Counted from the first letter of the stretch, positions 18,615-28,300 are shown. The stretch: DNA of 64,000 bases from Microvirga pakistanensis (GCF_004458765.1 NZ_SPJX01000469.1:248001-312000); one strand, 5' to 3'. Program-made: numbers and translations. The notes: generated by a model not told the origin, from the sequence alone.

Positions 18615-19991
18615 CTATTTTCCCTTTGCCGCCTTGGCCTTAGCCCGAAATTCCGCGGCCCAGCCTTCCTTCACGACCTGACGGCTGCGTCCGAGCGCCA
18701 GGGCGTCCGAGGGAACATCCTCGGTGATGACCGAGCTGGAGCCGACGAAGGCTCCGTCGCCGATCGTCAGGGGCGCGACCAGGGACGAGTTGGACCCGAT
18801 GAAGGCGCCCTCGCCGATCTCGGTCTTGTACTTGCTGTAGCCGTCGTAGTTGCAGGTGATGGTGCCTGCGCCGATATTCGTCGCCGCCCCGACGCGGGTG
18901 TCGCCGAGATAGGTCAGATGGTTGACCTTCGCGCCGACGCCGAGCTCCGTGTTCTTGAGCTCCACGAAATTGCCGACCTTGGCCTTGGGTCCGATGACCG
19001 CGCCCGGGCGCAGACGCGCGAAGGGTCCGATCTCCGCCCCGGACGCGATCCGCGTCTTCTCCAGGTGGCTGAAACTGTGAATGACCGCGCCGGGCTCGAC
19101 GGTCACACCCGGTCCGAAGACCACATTCGGCTCCACGATCACGTCCTGCCCCAGCCTCGTGTCGTGGCTCAGGAAGACGGTCTCCGGCGCAACAAGCGTC
19201 ACGCCTGCCGTCATCGCGGCCTGCCGGAGGCGTTCCTGGATCATGCGCTCGGCGGCTGCGAGCTGGGCACGGTCGTTCACGCCGTGCACCTCTTCTTCCG
19301 GCACCACCGCAACGGCGGTCCGGTGTCCGGCTTCGCGGGCGATCTCGACAATGTCCGTCAGGTAGTATTCGCCCTTCGCATTGTGGTTGCCGATCCTCTC
19401 GAGAAGCGACAGGGCCACGTCGCCCCGGATCGCCATCAGGCCGCCGTTGCAGAGCGTGATCGCCCTCTCGGCCTCGGAGGCGTCCTTGTGTTCCCGGATC
19501 GCGAGAAGCTGGTCGCCGGCCATCACGAGACGTCCGTAGCCGGTCGGATCCCTGGCCTCGAAGGCCATCACCACCACGGCCGCACCCTCTGCGAGCGGAG
19601 CGCGCAGCTTGGCGAATGTCTCCACCGTGACGAGAGGGGTATCCGCGTAGGCGACGATCACGTCGTCGAGCCGGTCGCTCAGGGCCTCCCTGGCGCTCAG
19701 CACCGCATGACCCGTGCCGAGCCGCTCGCGCTGCACGAAGATCCGGGCCTCCGGCAGGCGCGCGAGCGCCTCCTTCTCGACGTCCTCCCGGTCAGGCCCG
19801 ATCACGACCGCGACCTGCGTGGCGCCCGCCTCCGTCAGGGTGGCCAGGACGTGTCCAAGCAGGGAGCGGTTCGCGACGTGATGCAGGACCTTGGGCTTCT
19901 CGGACTTCATCCGGGTTCCCTCCCCTGCGGCCAATACGACGGCCAGGCAGCTCCGAGCGGCGGGCGTGTCAGGGGAAAGAGTCGATGTCAT
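18615..19991 (-). CDS. glmU: Bifunctional UDP-N-acetylglucosamine pyrophosphorylase/glucosamine-1-P acetyltransferase GlmU
   Basis: A 458-residue bifunctional enzyme that acetylates GlcN-1-P and couples it to UTP. The N-terminal pyrophosphorylase signature is [30 protein letters not shown]. The C-terminal left-handed beta-helix shows hexapeptide repeats ([33 protein letters not shown]) and the acetyltransferase region [15 protein letters not shown]. Transcribed first, followed by glmS. Confidence 0.98.
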   Translation of the reverse strand: MTSTLSPDTPAARSCLAVVLAAGEGTRMKSEKPKVLHHVANRSLLGHVLATLTEAGATQVAVVIGPDREDVEKEALARLPEARIFVQRERLGTGHAVLSAREALSDRLDDVIVAYADTPLVTVETFAKLRAPLAEGAAVVVMAFEARDPTGYGRLVMAGDQLLAIREHKDASEAERAITLCNGGLMAIRGDVALSLLERIGNHNAKGEYYLTDIVEIAREAGHRTAVAVVPEEEVHGVNDRAQLAAAERMIQERLRQAAMTAGVTLVAPETVFLSHDTRLGQDVIVEPNVVFGPGVTVEPGAVIHSFSHLEKTRIASGAEIGPFARLRPGAVIGPKAKVGNFVELKNTELGVGAKVNHLTYLGDTRVGAATNIGAGTITCNYDGYSKYKTEIGEGAFIGSNSSLVAPLTIGDGAFVGSSSVITEDVPSDALALGRSRQVVKEGWAAEFRAKAKAAKGK

Positions 19992-20119
19992 CAGGCTTCC
20001 ATCCGGTAGCGTTCGGGACGCGGCTAAATCAGAAGGGGTATTTCGGCAATCTTTTCATGGGCGAGAGCCCGGTGAGCGAACTGCCTCGTTTACTTCATAC
20101 TCATGTTCGATGATAAATC

Positions 20120-21745
20120 ATGAGTCTTTCTGATTGTCTGGCCCAAGAGCCAAGTTCACGCAAGAGTATCACTGTGTCGGTTTCGCTGGGGGCCTCGCGC
20201 CCTTCTCATCCTCGGCGACGCGATGTGCTGGCCTATCTCAGCGCTTCGGTCGCCGCGTTTACGGTCGCGCCCTCCGTCCGGGCCCAGACGCCTCAGGTCA
20301 GCATCGCCACCCGCATGGGGGACGGTCAGCGCTTCGATCCCGCGGCCGTCGTCGACATCGCCCGCCAGCTTTCGAAGAGGCCGTTCGTGCCGGCGCCGAA
20401 CGATCTGCCCGATGCGTTCTCGAATCTGAATTACGACCAATATGTTTCCATCAAGTCGCTCCAGCAGCCGGTCTGGAGCACGGAAGGGCGGGGCATCGCC
20501 CTGGAGCCCCTTCATCGCGGTTTCGTCTTCAACAACGCGGTCGACCTCTTCATCGTCGAGGACGGGAACGTCCGGCGGCTCGCCTATGATCCGGCGCGCT
20601 TCAACTTCAACGGCATCAACATCCCCAACGACCTGAAGGATATCGGCTTTTCCGGCTTTCGCCTGATCTCCCAGCCGGCCCAGGGGCGGCCTTTCGACTT
20701 CGCCATCGTCCAGGGTGCGACCTTCTTCCGCGCCCTCGCGCGCGGCCAGAACTATGGCGCCATTTCCCGGGCGCTGACCCTCAAGCCCGCTGAGGCCAAG
20801 GGCGAGGAGTTCCCGATCTTCCGGGCATTCTGGATCGAACGCCCGAGCGTCGGCAGCAACAGCATTACCATTCATGGCGTCCTCGATTCGGATTCCACCA
20901 CGGGCTCGGTCCGGATGACCTTCCGGCCGGGCGACATGACCATCGTCGATGTGGAGACGACGCTCTTCCCGCGCGTGAACATGGAGCACGTGGGCCTGGG
21001 AGGAATGGCCTCGACATACTTCTACGGCCCGAACGATCGCCGCAATGCGGACGACATCCGTCCGGCCGTTTACGAATCCTCGGGCCTGCAAATGCTGAAC
21101 GGCCAGGGCGAATGGCTGTGGCGTCCGCTGCACAACCCGGAGACTCTCCAGATCTCGGCCTTCGTGGATAATTCCCCGCGCGGTTTCGGGCTGCTCCAGC
21201 GCGAGCGCTCGTACGAGTCCTTTCAGGATGACGCCCAGCGCTTCGAGCATCGGCCGAGCCTGTGGGTCGAACCCCTCGGAGAATGGGGCCAGGGCAGCGT
21301 CCAGCTCCTCGAAATTCCCACCGACGCGGAGATCAACGACAACATTCTCGCCTATTGGCGTCCTCGTGCCCCGATGGCGGCCGGCTCGGAGGTCGCCTTC
21401 GCCTACCGGCAATACTGGGGCTGGAATTCCCCCGAGCGGCCGCCGCTGGCGACGGTCGCGGCGACGCGGTCCGGGCGCGGCAGCGCCGGCCGGCGCCGGC
21501 GCTTCACGGTCGACTTTTCCGGGGACATGCTGGGTGACAATTGGCCCAAGGACCTTAAGTCCGTCCTGACGGTTGGTCCGGGAACGTTCCACGACCTCAA
21601 ACTTTTGCCATATCCGGAGCGAAAGACGATCCGCGTTGCATTCGAGCTTGACCCGGGCAACGAAAACGCGTGTGAGATGCGTCTCATCCTCGAAGCAGGC
21701 GGGAAACCGATTAGCGAGACATGGCTGTATCGTTGGACACCCTAA
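20120..21745 (+). CDS. opgG: Glucan biosynthesis protein OpgG/OpgD family
   Basis: A 541-residue periplasmic protein for osmoregulated periplasmic glucan synthesis. The N-terminal twin-arginine signal RRRDVLAYLSASVAAFTVAPSVRAQ suggests folded export by Tat, as for OpgD. The domain begins FDPAAVVDIARQLSKRPFVPAPNDLPDAFSNLNYDQY and contains HRGFVFNNAVDLFIVEDG and GGMASTYFYGPNDRR. Its 3' end overlaps opgH by 25 nt. The start is the ATG at 20120; a GTG at 20174 is an alternative that keeps the Tat motif. Confidence 0.92.
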   Translation: MSLSDCLAQEPSSRKSITVSVSLGASRPSHPRRRDVLAYLSASVAAFTVAPSVRAQTPQVSIATRMGDGQRFDPAAVVDIARQLSKRPFVPAPNDLPDAFSNLNYDQYVSIKSLQQPVWSTEGRGIALEPLHRGFVFNNAVDLFIVEDGNVRRLAYDPARFNFNGINIPNDLKDIGFSGFRLISQPAQGRPFDFAIVQGATFFRALARGQNYGAISRALTLKPAEAKGEEFPIFRAFWIERPSVGSNSITIHGVLDSDSTTGSVRMTFRPGDMTIVDVETTLFPRVNMEHVGLGGMASTYFYGPNDRRNADDIRPAVYESSGLQMLNGQGEWLWRPLHNPETLQISAFVDNSPRGFGLLQRERSYESFQDDAQRFEHRPSLWVEPLGEWGQGSVQLLEIPTDAEINDNILAYWRPRAPMAAGSEVAFAYRQYWGWNSPERPPLATVAATRSGRGSAGRRRRFTVDFSGDMLGDNWPKDLKSVLTVGPGTFHDLKLLPYPERKTIRVAFELDPGNENACEMRLILEAGGKPISETWLYRWTP

Positions 21746-23913
21746 GTTCCGACTCGAACACGAATATCGCCGCCCTCGGGCGGCCCGAATCCGTCATGCC
21801 TCCGGAAAAGCACCTGGACATGCCGACCCAGCATCTGAGGCGCTGGTCGGCGGAGCAGGAGCGCAAGCCGATCCGGCGCAACCCGAGGCTCGGAACCTGG
21901 CTCGCCCGGCTGTTCGTGTTCGGCGGCGGTCTGCTGCTGACGGCCTACGGCACCTACGAAATGTACCAGGTCGTGTCGGTGAGCCGGACCACGGCCCTCC
22001 AGTGGGTCCTGGTGGGCTTGTTCACCGTCAACTTCTCCTGGATCGCGGTGGCTTTCACCAGCGCGCTGCTCGGGTTCCTCGCCCTCCTCCGGCGTCGCCC
22101 GCCCGCTCCGCTCCCGTCGGCGCTGCACGCGCGCACCGCCATCGTCATGCCCGTCTACAACGAGCAGACGGCCCGGACCTATGCGGCGCTGGAGGCGATC
22201 TACGAGTCGGTCGAGGCGACCGGCCTGGGCGACAGCTTCGACTATTTCATCCTTTCCGACACAACGAATCCGGACGCCTGGATCGCGGAGGAGCGCGCGT
22301 TCCTGGCGCTGCGTGACCGGCTGGGGCCCAGGGCGCGGTTCTACTACCGGCACCGGCCGAAGAACCATCATCGGAAGGCCGGCAACATCGCCGACTTCGT
22401 ATCCCGCTGGGGAGGACACTACGAGCACATGCTCGTGCTCGATGCGGACAGCCTCATGACCGGCGAATGCATCGTGCGCCTCGCGGCAGCGATGGAGGCC
22501 GACCCGGACGCGGGCATCATCCAGTCGCTGCCGCTCATCATCAACCGCAACACCCTTTTCGCGCGGCTTCAGCAATATGCCGCCCGCGTGACGGGTCCGG
22601 TCATCGCCATGGGGCTCGCGGTCTGGATGGGCCGGGACGGCAATTACTGGGGCCATAACGCGATCATCCGCACGGCAGCGTTCGCCGCCCATGGCGGCCT
22701 GCCGGACCTCCGGGGCAAGCCGCCCTTCGGCGGGCACATCCTCAGCCACGACTTCGTGGAGGCGGCGCTCCTGCGCCGTGCCGGATGGGATGTCTACATG
22801 CTGCCGGATCTCGAAGGCTCCTATGAGGAAAGCCCGCCTTCCCTCATCGACCTCTCGGCCCGCGACCGCCGCTGGTGCCAGGGCAACCTGCAGCACATGC
22901 GCGTAATCACCGCGAAGGGCTTGAAGCTCCCGACCCGACAGCACTTCGCCACCGGCATCATGTCCTATCTGGCATCGCCCTTCTGGCTGTTCCAGCTGAT
23001 CGTGGGTATCGCGCTCGTCCTGCAGACCACCTACATTCGGCCTGAATATTTCTCGCGCGACTTCCGTCTCTATCCGATCTGGCCGCGTTTCGACCCCGAG
23101 CGAGCCTTGGCCCTGTTCGCCCTGACCATGGGGATCCTGCTCGCTCCAAAGCTCTTCGGCCTGATCCTGATGCTGATCCGCGGCAAGGACCGCCGGGCCT
23201 CCGGCGGGAGCATCCGGCTGGTCGCCTCGTCGGTGCTGGAAATCATCCTGTCGGCTCTGCTCGCGCCGATCCTGATGCTGATCCAGTCGGGCTCGGTGTT
23301 CCAGATCCTCCTTGGCCGCGACACAGGCTGGCAGCCGCAGCGCCGCGACGACGGGTCCATCCCCTTGCGGGACATCGTGCGCCGACACCGCGCGCACACG
23401 GTGCTCGGCGCGCTCGCCGGCATTTCGGCCTTCATGATCGCCACGTCCCTGTTCCTCTGGATGTCACCGACGATCATCGGCCTGCTGCTCGCGATCCCGC
23501 TGTCCTGGCTCAGCGGACAGCTCGGAGCCGGACTCGCCCTCAAGCGACTGGGCCTCCTGATGACTCCGGAAGAGCACCGGCCGCCCTCCATCGCGACCCG
23601 CGCGAACGAGCTGCAGGTGCGCAACGCGACCCTCGGCTTCGACGACGAGGACAGCCTCAGGGCGATCTACGCAGATCCCGCCCTGAGGGAGCGGCACATC
23701 GAGATGCTGCCGTCCGCTCTTCCGCGCAAGCGCGGCATCATCGAAACCGAGCGCGCTCTGGCGGAGGCGAAGCTCGTCGACGCCGAGACAATCGAGGATG
23801 CGATCAGCTGGCTGCATCCCAAGGAACGCATGGTGGTGCTGCACGATCGCGCGCTCCTCAACATGCTCGTTCATCTGAAGGAGAAGCCCGCCGACGCCCA
23901 GGCTGCGGAGTAG
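21721..23913 (+). CDS. mdoH: Glucans biosynthesis glucosyltransferase MdoH/OpgH
   Basis: A 730-residue inner-membrane glycosyltransferase family 2 enzyme that builds the glucan backbone from UDP-glucose. Two N-terminal membrane segments precede the catalytic domain, which begins IVMPVYNEQTARTYAALEAIYES. It continues with LVLDADSLM (Asp-Ala-Asp near 241), HDFVEAALLRRAGWDVYML and the acceptor motif DRRWCQGNLQH (~384). Several C-terminal membrane segments follow. It overlaps opgG, so the pair is translationally coupled. It converges on the LysR gene. Confidence 0.94.
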   Translation: MAVSLDTLSSDSNTNIAALGRPESVMPPEKHLDMPTQHLRRWSAEQERKPIRRNPRLGTWLARLFVFGGGLLLTAYGTYEMYQVVSVSRTTALQWVLVGLFTVNFSWIAVAFTSALLGFLALLRRRPPAPLPSALHARTAIVMPVYNEQTARTYAALEAIYESVEATGLGDSFDYFILSDTTNPDAWIAEERAFLALRDRLGPRARFYYRHRPKNHHRKAGNIADFVSRWGGHYEHMLVLDADSLMTGECIVRLAAAMEADPDAGIIQSLPLIINRNTLFARLQQYAARVTGPVIAMGLAVWMGRDGNYWGHNAIIRTAAFAAHGGLPDLRGKPPFGGHILSHDFVEAALLRRAGWDVYMLPDLEGSYEESPPSLIDLSARDRRWCQGNLQHMRVITAKGLKLPTRQHFATGIMSYLASPFWLFQLIVGIALVLQTTYIRPEYFSRDFRLYPIWPRFDPERALALFALTMGILLAPKLFGLILMLIRGKDRRASGGSIRLVASSVLEIILSALLAPILMLIQSGSVFQILLGRDTGWQPQRRDDGSIPLRDIVRRHRAHTVLGALAGISAFMIATSLFLWMSPTIIGLLLAIPLSWLSGQLGAGLALKRLGLLMTPEEHRPPSIATRANELQVRNATLGFDDEDSLRAIYADPALRERHIEMLPSALPRKRGIIETERALAEAKLVDAETIEDAISWLHPKERMVVLHDRALLNMLVHLKEKPADAQAAE

Positions 23914-23935
23914 GACCGTCTCCGAACACCAGGGC

Positions 23936-24871
23936 TCAAGCGCTGGTTTTCATTGTGTAGGTCAGAGGATCTCTTTCCGCATCCCCCGCGACCTCGCTGA
24001 GAATCCAGTCCCGGAACGCTTCGATCTTGGGGGAGCGTCGCCGGGCCTTCGGATAGACCAGCCAATATCCCCGGCCCGACGACGCCATGAGATCGAAGGG
24101 CTGAACCAGGCGGCCCGCCGCGAGATCGTCCGAAAAGAAGAAGGGGTTGATCAGGGCGAAGCCCTGCCCGGCCATCGCCGCCATTCCCTCGAACTGCTGG
24201 ATCCCAAGCGAGTTGTCGCGACGGCGCGACAGGTCGACGTCAGGGACGCCTGCTGCCGTGAACCAATCCTTCCACCAAGGATCGCCCGGCGAAATGATCG
24301 GGAAATTCAGCAGGTCCATCGGCTCCCTCAGTTCCGCGCCTCGGATCAGCTCGGGACTGCAGACCGGCGTAAAGAGATTGGGAATGAGAAGATGGGCCTC
24401 GAGCCCGGGCCAGTCCCCTTCCCCGCTGCGGATTCCGAGATCGAACTCGCTTTGCCCCAGGTCCACGAGCCGGTCGCCGACCGAGATCTGCACCGCGATG
24501 TTCGGGAACAGATGCTGGAAACGGCCGAGCCGGGGAATGAGCCAGTTGGACGCGAAGGTGCTGAGCGTCGTAATGGCGAGGGTCGACTGCACCGTCTCCT
24601 CCATGCCGGCGAAAGCCGCCCGCAGGGTGTTGAACGCGTCGGTCACCGCCGGGGCGAGCTGCTGCCCCTTCGCCGTCAGGGTGACCTGCCGGGGCATGCG
24701 CACGAAGAGCGGAGCGCCGACCCGGTCCTCCAGCATCCTGATCTGATAGCTCACGGCCGCCTGGGTCATGCCGAGCTCTTCCGCGGCCCGGGTAAAGCTC
24801 TGATGCCGCGCCGCGGCTTCGAAGACCCGCACGGCGCTCATGGGAGGAAGTTTGCTCGGTGGCTTCGACAT
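23936..24871 (-). CDS. LysR family transcriptional regulator, GcvA-like
   Basis: A 311-residue LTTR. The N-terminal winged HTH reads LPPMSAVRVFEAAARHQSFTRAAEELGMTQAAVSYQIRMLEDRVGAPLFVR. The effector-binding domain includes FASNWLIPRLGRFQHLFPNIAVQISV and GIRSGEGDWPGLEAHLL, resembling GcvA-type regulators. A perfect T-N11-A palindrome lies 9 nt upstream of its start. It is divergent from the small DUF1127 gene, a likely co-controlled neighbour. The effector is unknown. Confidence 0.9.
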   Translation of the reverse strand: MSKPPSKLPPMSAVRVFEAAARHQSFTRAAEELGMTQAAVSYQIRMLEDRVGAPLFVRMPRQVTLTAKGQQLAPAVTDAFNTLRAAFAGMEETVQSTLAITTLSTFASNWLIPRLGRFQHLFPNIAVQISVGDRLVDLGQSEFDLGIRSGEGDWPGLEAHLLIPNLFTPVCSPELIRGAELREPMDLLNFPIISPGDPWWKDWFTAAGVPDVDLSRRRDNSLGIQQFEGMAAMAGQGFALINPFFFSDDLAAGRLVQPFDLMASSGRGYWLVYPKARRRSPKIEAFRDWILSEVAGDAERDPLTYTMKTSA

Positions 24872-24879
24872 GGGCGATC

Positions 24880-24896
24880 CATAAGGCTGCCTTATG
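24880..24896. promoter_or_regulatory. Candidate LysR-type operator
   Basis: CATAAGGCTGCCTTATG is a perfect 7-3-7 palindrome and contains T-AAGGCTGCCTT-A, matching the LysR-type T-N11-A box. It is only 9 nt from the regulator's start codon, so binding would repress its own gene and could act on the divergent DUF1127 gene. Confidence 0.6.
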
Positions 24897-24986
24897 TCAG
24901 CCCCTTGGCTTTCGTTTTGTCAAGACAGCCGAACAGGAGCAGTCTCCTCTCATGAGCGGGGCGCCGAAGCGCCTGCAAAGACAGCA

Positions 24987-25205
24987 ATGGTGATCGTCAT
25001 GAGGTACGAAGATGCCCGCCGCCTGCGCGGCGTCGAGAGCGTTTGGCTGCGTCTGGAGATGTGGCTGCGTTCGTTTCGTCTGCGACCCCGCCGTCCGACG
25101 GCTGACTTGAGCCACCTCTCGGATCACGAGAGGCGGGATATCGGCCTGCCGGACCCAGTCCGCTACATGGACTGGCGCAGCCTGAAGGATGAAGCGCGCC
25201 TGTAG
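24987..25205 (+). CDS. DUF1127 (YjiS-like) small protein
   Basis: A 72-residue Arg-rich protein ending in the DUF1127 motif LSHLSDHERRDIGLPDPVRYMDW. Small DUF1127 proteins in alphaproteobacteria have been linked to RNA binding and to phosphate or carbon metabolism. No function is known for this one. The start is ATG 24987 (MVIVMRYEDARRL) or ATG 24999; no strong Shine-Dalgarno decides. It sits between the LysR operator and a phosphate symporter gene on the opposite strand, whose stop is 6 nt away. Confidence 0.8.
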   Translation: MVIVMRYEDARRLRGVESVWLRLEMWLRSFRLRPRRPTADLSHLSDHERRDIGLPDPVRYMDWRSLKDEARL

Positions 25206-25210
25206 GAGCG

Positions 25211-26854
25211 TCAGGAGGACAGGCGGCTCGGCTTGAGCTGGCCGCTCTGCTCGAGCAGCGAATGGCCTGTTGCCGCGATATGCGCCTCAATGCGCTTCAG
25301 GTCGCGCACGATATCGAGCTGGAGGGCACTGGTGTCGCCCACGGTTCGGCCGGAGCGGATCTGCTCCAGATGCTTCTGGGTGACGGCGCGCTCGAGATCG
25401 CGGAAGCGCTCCTTCTCCGAGACGAGGCGGCGGGCCGAGCCGATATCCTGGAACATGAGCACGGAGGCGGCGAGCTGCAGGTGCTCCAGGAGCTTGTTGT
25501 GCATGCTGGTGATGTCGTCGAGGCTGTCCTTGGGCAGGCGCAGGTGGTTCTTGATCCTCTTGGCCGCCAGCTCCATCAGGTTCTTGTCGATGATGTCGCC
25601 GATGTGCTCCAGGTTGATGGCGAAGGCGAGGATGTCGGACAGGCGCTTCGCTTCCGTCTCGCTCAGGGCTTCGTGGTTGATGGAGCTGAGATACCGGCGG
25701 ATGGCGCTGTAGAGCCGGTCCACCACGTCGTCCGTGCGGCTCACCTCGGCCACGCGGCTGATGTCGTCCTCCCGGAACAGGTCCTGCGAGCTGCGCAGCA
25801 TGATCTCGACCGTGTCGGCCATGCGCAGAACCTCGCGAGCCGCGTTGGACAGGGCCACGGAAGGCGTATCGAGAGCATCCTTGTCGAGATATTGCGGCAT
25901 GCCGGGATCGGAGGCCACCAGCTTCTCGGGGAATGCCCGGGTGAGCAGCTTCGCAATCCAGGGCAGCGGCAGAATGAAGAGAGCTGCGACCGCCACGTTG
26001 AAAAGCGTATGGAAGTTCGCCGCCATTCGGGCCGGGTTGGGATCGAACATCGTCATAGTGCCGAGTACGACATCGATCAGCGGCAGCGCCGCCACGCACC
26101 CGACCACGCGCATGGCGAGATTGCCGAAGGGCACCCGGAACTTGGCAGGGTCGCCTCCCAGGCCCTCCAGCATCGGATTGACGGAGCTGCCCAGATTGGC
26201 GCCGAGCACCATGACCAGCGCGGCATGGGTGTCGATGACGCCCGCCGTCGCCAGCGACATGATGAACAGCATCGCGGCAACGCTGGAATGGGCCATCCAG
26301 GCGAAGAAACCGGACAGGAACACCAGGATCAGCGGATCAGGCGCGATCACCGCCAACACGTTCTTGAGAACCTCGGACGATTCGATCGGCCGGATCGTCT
26401 CGCTCAGGAGGTGGAGCGACAGGAGCATCAGGCCGAGGCCGATGGCAACGCGCCCCAGATCCCTCATCCGGCTCGAGCCGCCGCGCTTGTAGGCCATGAA
26501 GCCGAAGAAGATCAGCATGGGAAAGATCAGGGTGATGTCGAAGGACAGCACCTGCACGATAAGGGTCGTTCCCACATTGGCGCCCAGCATCACAGCCAGG
26601 GCGGGCACAATGTCGACGGCGCCGCCGGCCGTGAACGAGGCGACCATGAGAGCCGTGGCGGTGCTGCTCTGCAGGACGGTCGTGACGCCCACGCCGGCCA
26701 GAAAGGCATGCAACCGCGTGCGCAGGCCGATTCCGAGGATCCACCGCAGATCGCTGCCGAAGGCGCGCTGGACCCCGCTGTTGACCATATTGATGCCCCA
26801 CAGAAGCAGGGCAATCTCACCGAGGAGGTGGATCAAGACGGCAGTAGCGGACAT
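25211..26854 (-). CDS. Na/Pi cotransporter family protein
   Basis: A 547-residue inner-membrane sodium-dependent phosphate symporter (NptA/YjbB type). The N-terminal half has two inverted Na/Pi repeats, the first with the QSSTAT core (GVTTVLQSSTATALMVASF) and the second with AHSSVAAMLFIMSLATAG. The C-terminal ~220 residues are helical and PhoU-like (SNAAREVLRMADTVEIML, INLEHIGDIIDKNLMELA). These proteins move phosphate, sometimes outward. The gene is convergent with the DUF1127 gene. Confidence 0.92.
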   Translation of the reverse strand: MSATAVLIHLLGEIALLLWGINMVNSGVQRAFGSDLRWILGIGLRTRLHAFLAGVGVTTVLQSSTATALMVASFTAGGAVDIVPALAVMLGANVGTTLIVQVLSFDITLIFPMLIFFGFMAYKRGGSSRMRDLGRVAIGLGLMLLSLHLLSETIRPIESSEVLKNVLAVIAPDPLILVFLSGFFAWMAHSSVAAMLFIMSLATAGVIDTHAALVMVLGANLGSSVNPMLEGLGGDPAKFRVPFGNLAMRVVGCVAALPLIDVVLGTMTMFDPNPARMAANFHTLFNVAVAALFILPLPWIAKLLTRAFPEKLVASDPGMPQYLDKDALDTPSVALSNAAREVLRMADTVEIMLRSSQDLFREDDISRVAEVSRTDDVVDRLYSAIRRYLSSINHEALSETEAKRLSDILAFAINLEHIGDIIDKNLMELAAKRIKNHLRLPKDSLDDITSMHNKLLEHLQLAASVLMFQDIGSARRLVSEKERFRDLERAVTQKHLEQIRSGRTVGDTSALQLDIVRDLKRIEAHIAATGHSLLEQSGQLKPSRLSS

Positions 26855-27066
26855 CTATTCCTCAGCGCTCCATAGACAGGCATAAACCATCTGCTTAGTC
26901 CGGTTATTTAGGCACGACAATAAGGTTGCCGGCTAATTATGACTAGTGAGCGGAGATTTCCCATTTTTTCCGTTCGGCGCACAGGCATGGAGACCTCGCG
27001 CCCCCTCTTTGGCGGGTCCTTCGGCCGGAATCGAAGCCGGTCTGCATCCAGGCTCTCCCTGCGTGA

Positions 27067-27540
27067 CCTGACGCAGAGGCAGTCACGATCGCAGATCATC
27101 TCATCGAATTCCTCCAGAACGATGTGCGCCTGGAAACAGCGCTCGTCCTCCCTTTCAGGCCAACATCGGCTCCATCGCCCATGCGGTGCTTCACCGGTTC
27201 GTCGACGGTCTCTTCCACACTCTGAGGATGTCCAGCGAAGTGCTTCAGGACAGCACATTCGAGCTGCTCGATTCCGGCAGACTCGTTTTCGCGTCGGGCT
27301 CGTCGATGATTCTCGGACGGGACGTCCATGATAGGCCTCAATACCGCCCTTGAATGCGACATCCACGGCAGCGTGAATTCAACACGCGCCAACGGGCGCA
27401 GACCATCTTCCGGATCGGCATTCACCCGAGCTACCGCGAGCCGGCGGCCGATGGCCTCAAGCGCGCCTCCGGGCACGACAGGCAAGCATCCGACTTCCTC
27501 GACAAGGCCTTTACCTGGCGTATCGCGCCTCGCGGACCGG
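27067..27540 (+). pseudogene. Degraded acetyl-CoA hydrolase / succinyl-CoA:acetate CoA-transferase
   Basis: Four fragments in shifting frames match consecutive parts of the C-terminal half of this family. PDAEAVTIADHLIEFL (from 27067) is followed by IGSIAHAVLHRFVDGLFHTLRMSSEVLQDS and then FELLDSGRLVFASGSSM (from 27159). IGLNTALECDIHGSVNSTR begins at 27331, and IHPSYREPAADGLKRA plus LDKAFTWR run near 27430-27530. The family has continuous blocks of the type VGNIANAVL...EVIQDGMLDLLDSGK, NTALEVDIYGNVNST and HP.YRP. At least three frame changes and missing stretches (~25 residues before NTALE, ~90 after VNST) show a dead gene. No intact copy is in the window. The rest of the gap 26855-27765 shows no other recognisable gene. 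Confidence 0.8.
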
Positions 27541-27765
27541 CAACAGCCGCCTGTGCAACCGACCTCCTGACCGTCGGAGATGCCAATCCGAGCCTGACTT
27601 GTGCACATTCTTCGGCCTCGGATTAATCCGGTTGCCATATGCTCGCCACACGAGCCGATTTGGCTACTCCCCAAGCATGCCTTTATTGACCTAAGGAACT
27701 CTGCTCTTTTCCAGACGCAACGGATACGCATGTGAGACTGTAAGGCCAAGTTTAGGAAGAGGCCA

Positions 27766-28152
27766 ATGCTAGTCGGCAACACGTCACCTATTGGGATTCG
27801 GGGAAGCGAGATGGGTTGGGACGATCCATTTCCTATCGAGAAGTGCTCAGGACGAGTACGAGGTGCGGTTCTCGCGGAATTCCAAGGCCGATGTCCGACG
27901 ATCCGGGAAGTCGCCAGCATTTCGGATGCGCAATGGCTGACCGTTCCCAATATCGGCCCGACCACATTGGAAGAGATCCGCCGTTACATCGGCCCGCCCT
28001 CCGCCGAGGAGCGCCTCCAGAACTTGCCCAGCATGGAGGATGGAGAACTGCTGTCCCGGCTGAACCGGGTCCAGCGAGAGCTGAACCTGATCGCCAGCGC
28101 CATCAAGACCAGGGCGTCGTCAGCTCCTTATAAGAAAGAACAGGAGAAGTAA
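27766..28152 (+). CDS. Small protein with RpoA-CTD-like helix-hairpin-helix
   Basis: A 128-residue uncharacterised protein. Residues ~45-75 (TIREVASISDAQWLTVPNIGPTTLEEIRRYIG) match the pattern of the RNA polymerase alpha C-terminal domain or other HhH folds (helix, LPxIGxxTLEEI turn). A charged C-terminal helix (LLSRLNRVQRELNLIASAIKTR) follows. AGGAAGAGG stands just upstream of ATG 27766. It could bind DNA or RNA polymerase, but that is inference. The following 148 nt before the RTX gene are markedly AT-rich. Confidence 0.65.
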   Translation: MLVGNTSPIGIRGSEMGWDDPFPIEKCSGRVRGAVLAEFQGRCPTIREVASISDAQWLTVPNIGPTTLEEIRRYIGPPSAEERLQNLPSMEDGELLSRLNRVQRELNLIASAIKTRASSAPYKKEQEK

Positions 28153-28300
28153 TAGCCTGCTCGCTAACTCAGATAGAGTGACGTATTCTGGCGATGAAAT
28201 GTTATTATATATTCAGACAACTTACCTTATTTCGTTATTCTTTCATTGACTATTTTCCGCAATGCCGCATTGGTAGGCCAACATATAAGCAGGATCTCCA

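Noticed and set aside
27096-27965. 289-codon minus-strand open frame in the gap after the Na/Pi gene
   Set aside because: It is antisense to the recognisable CoA-transferase fragments and to the HhH gene start, with no coherent features of its own.
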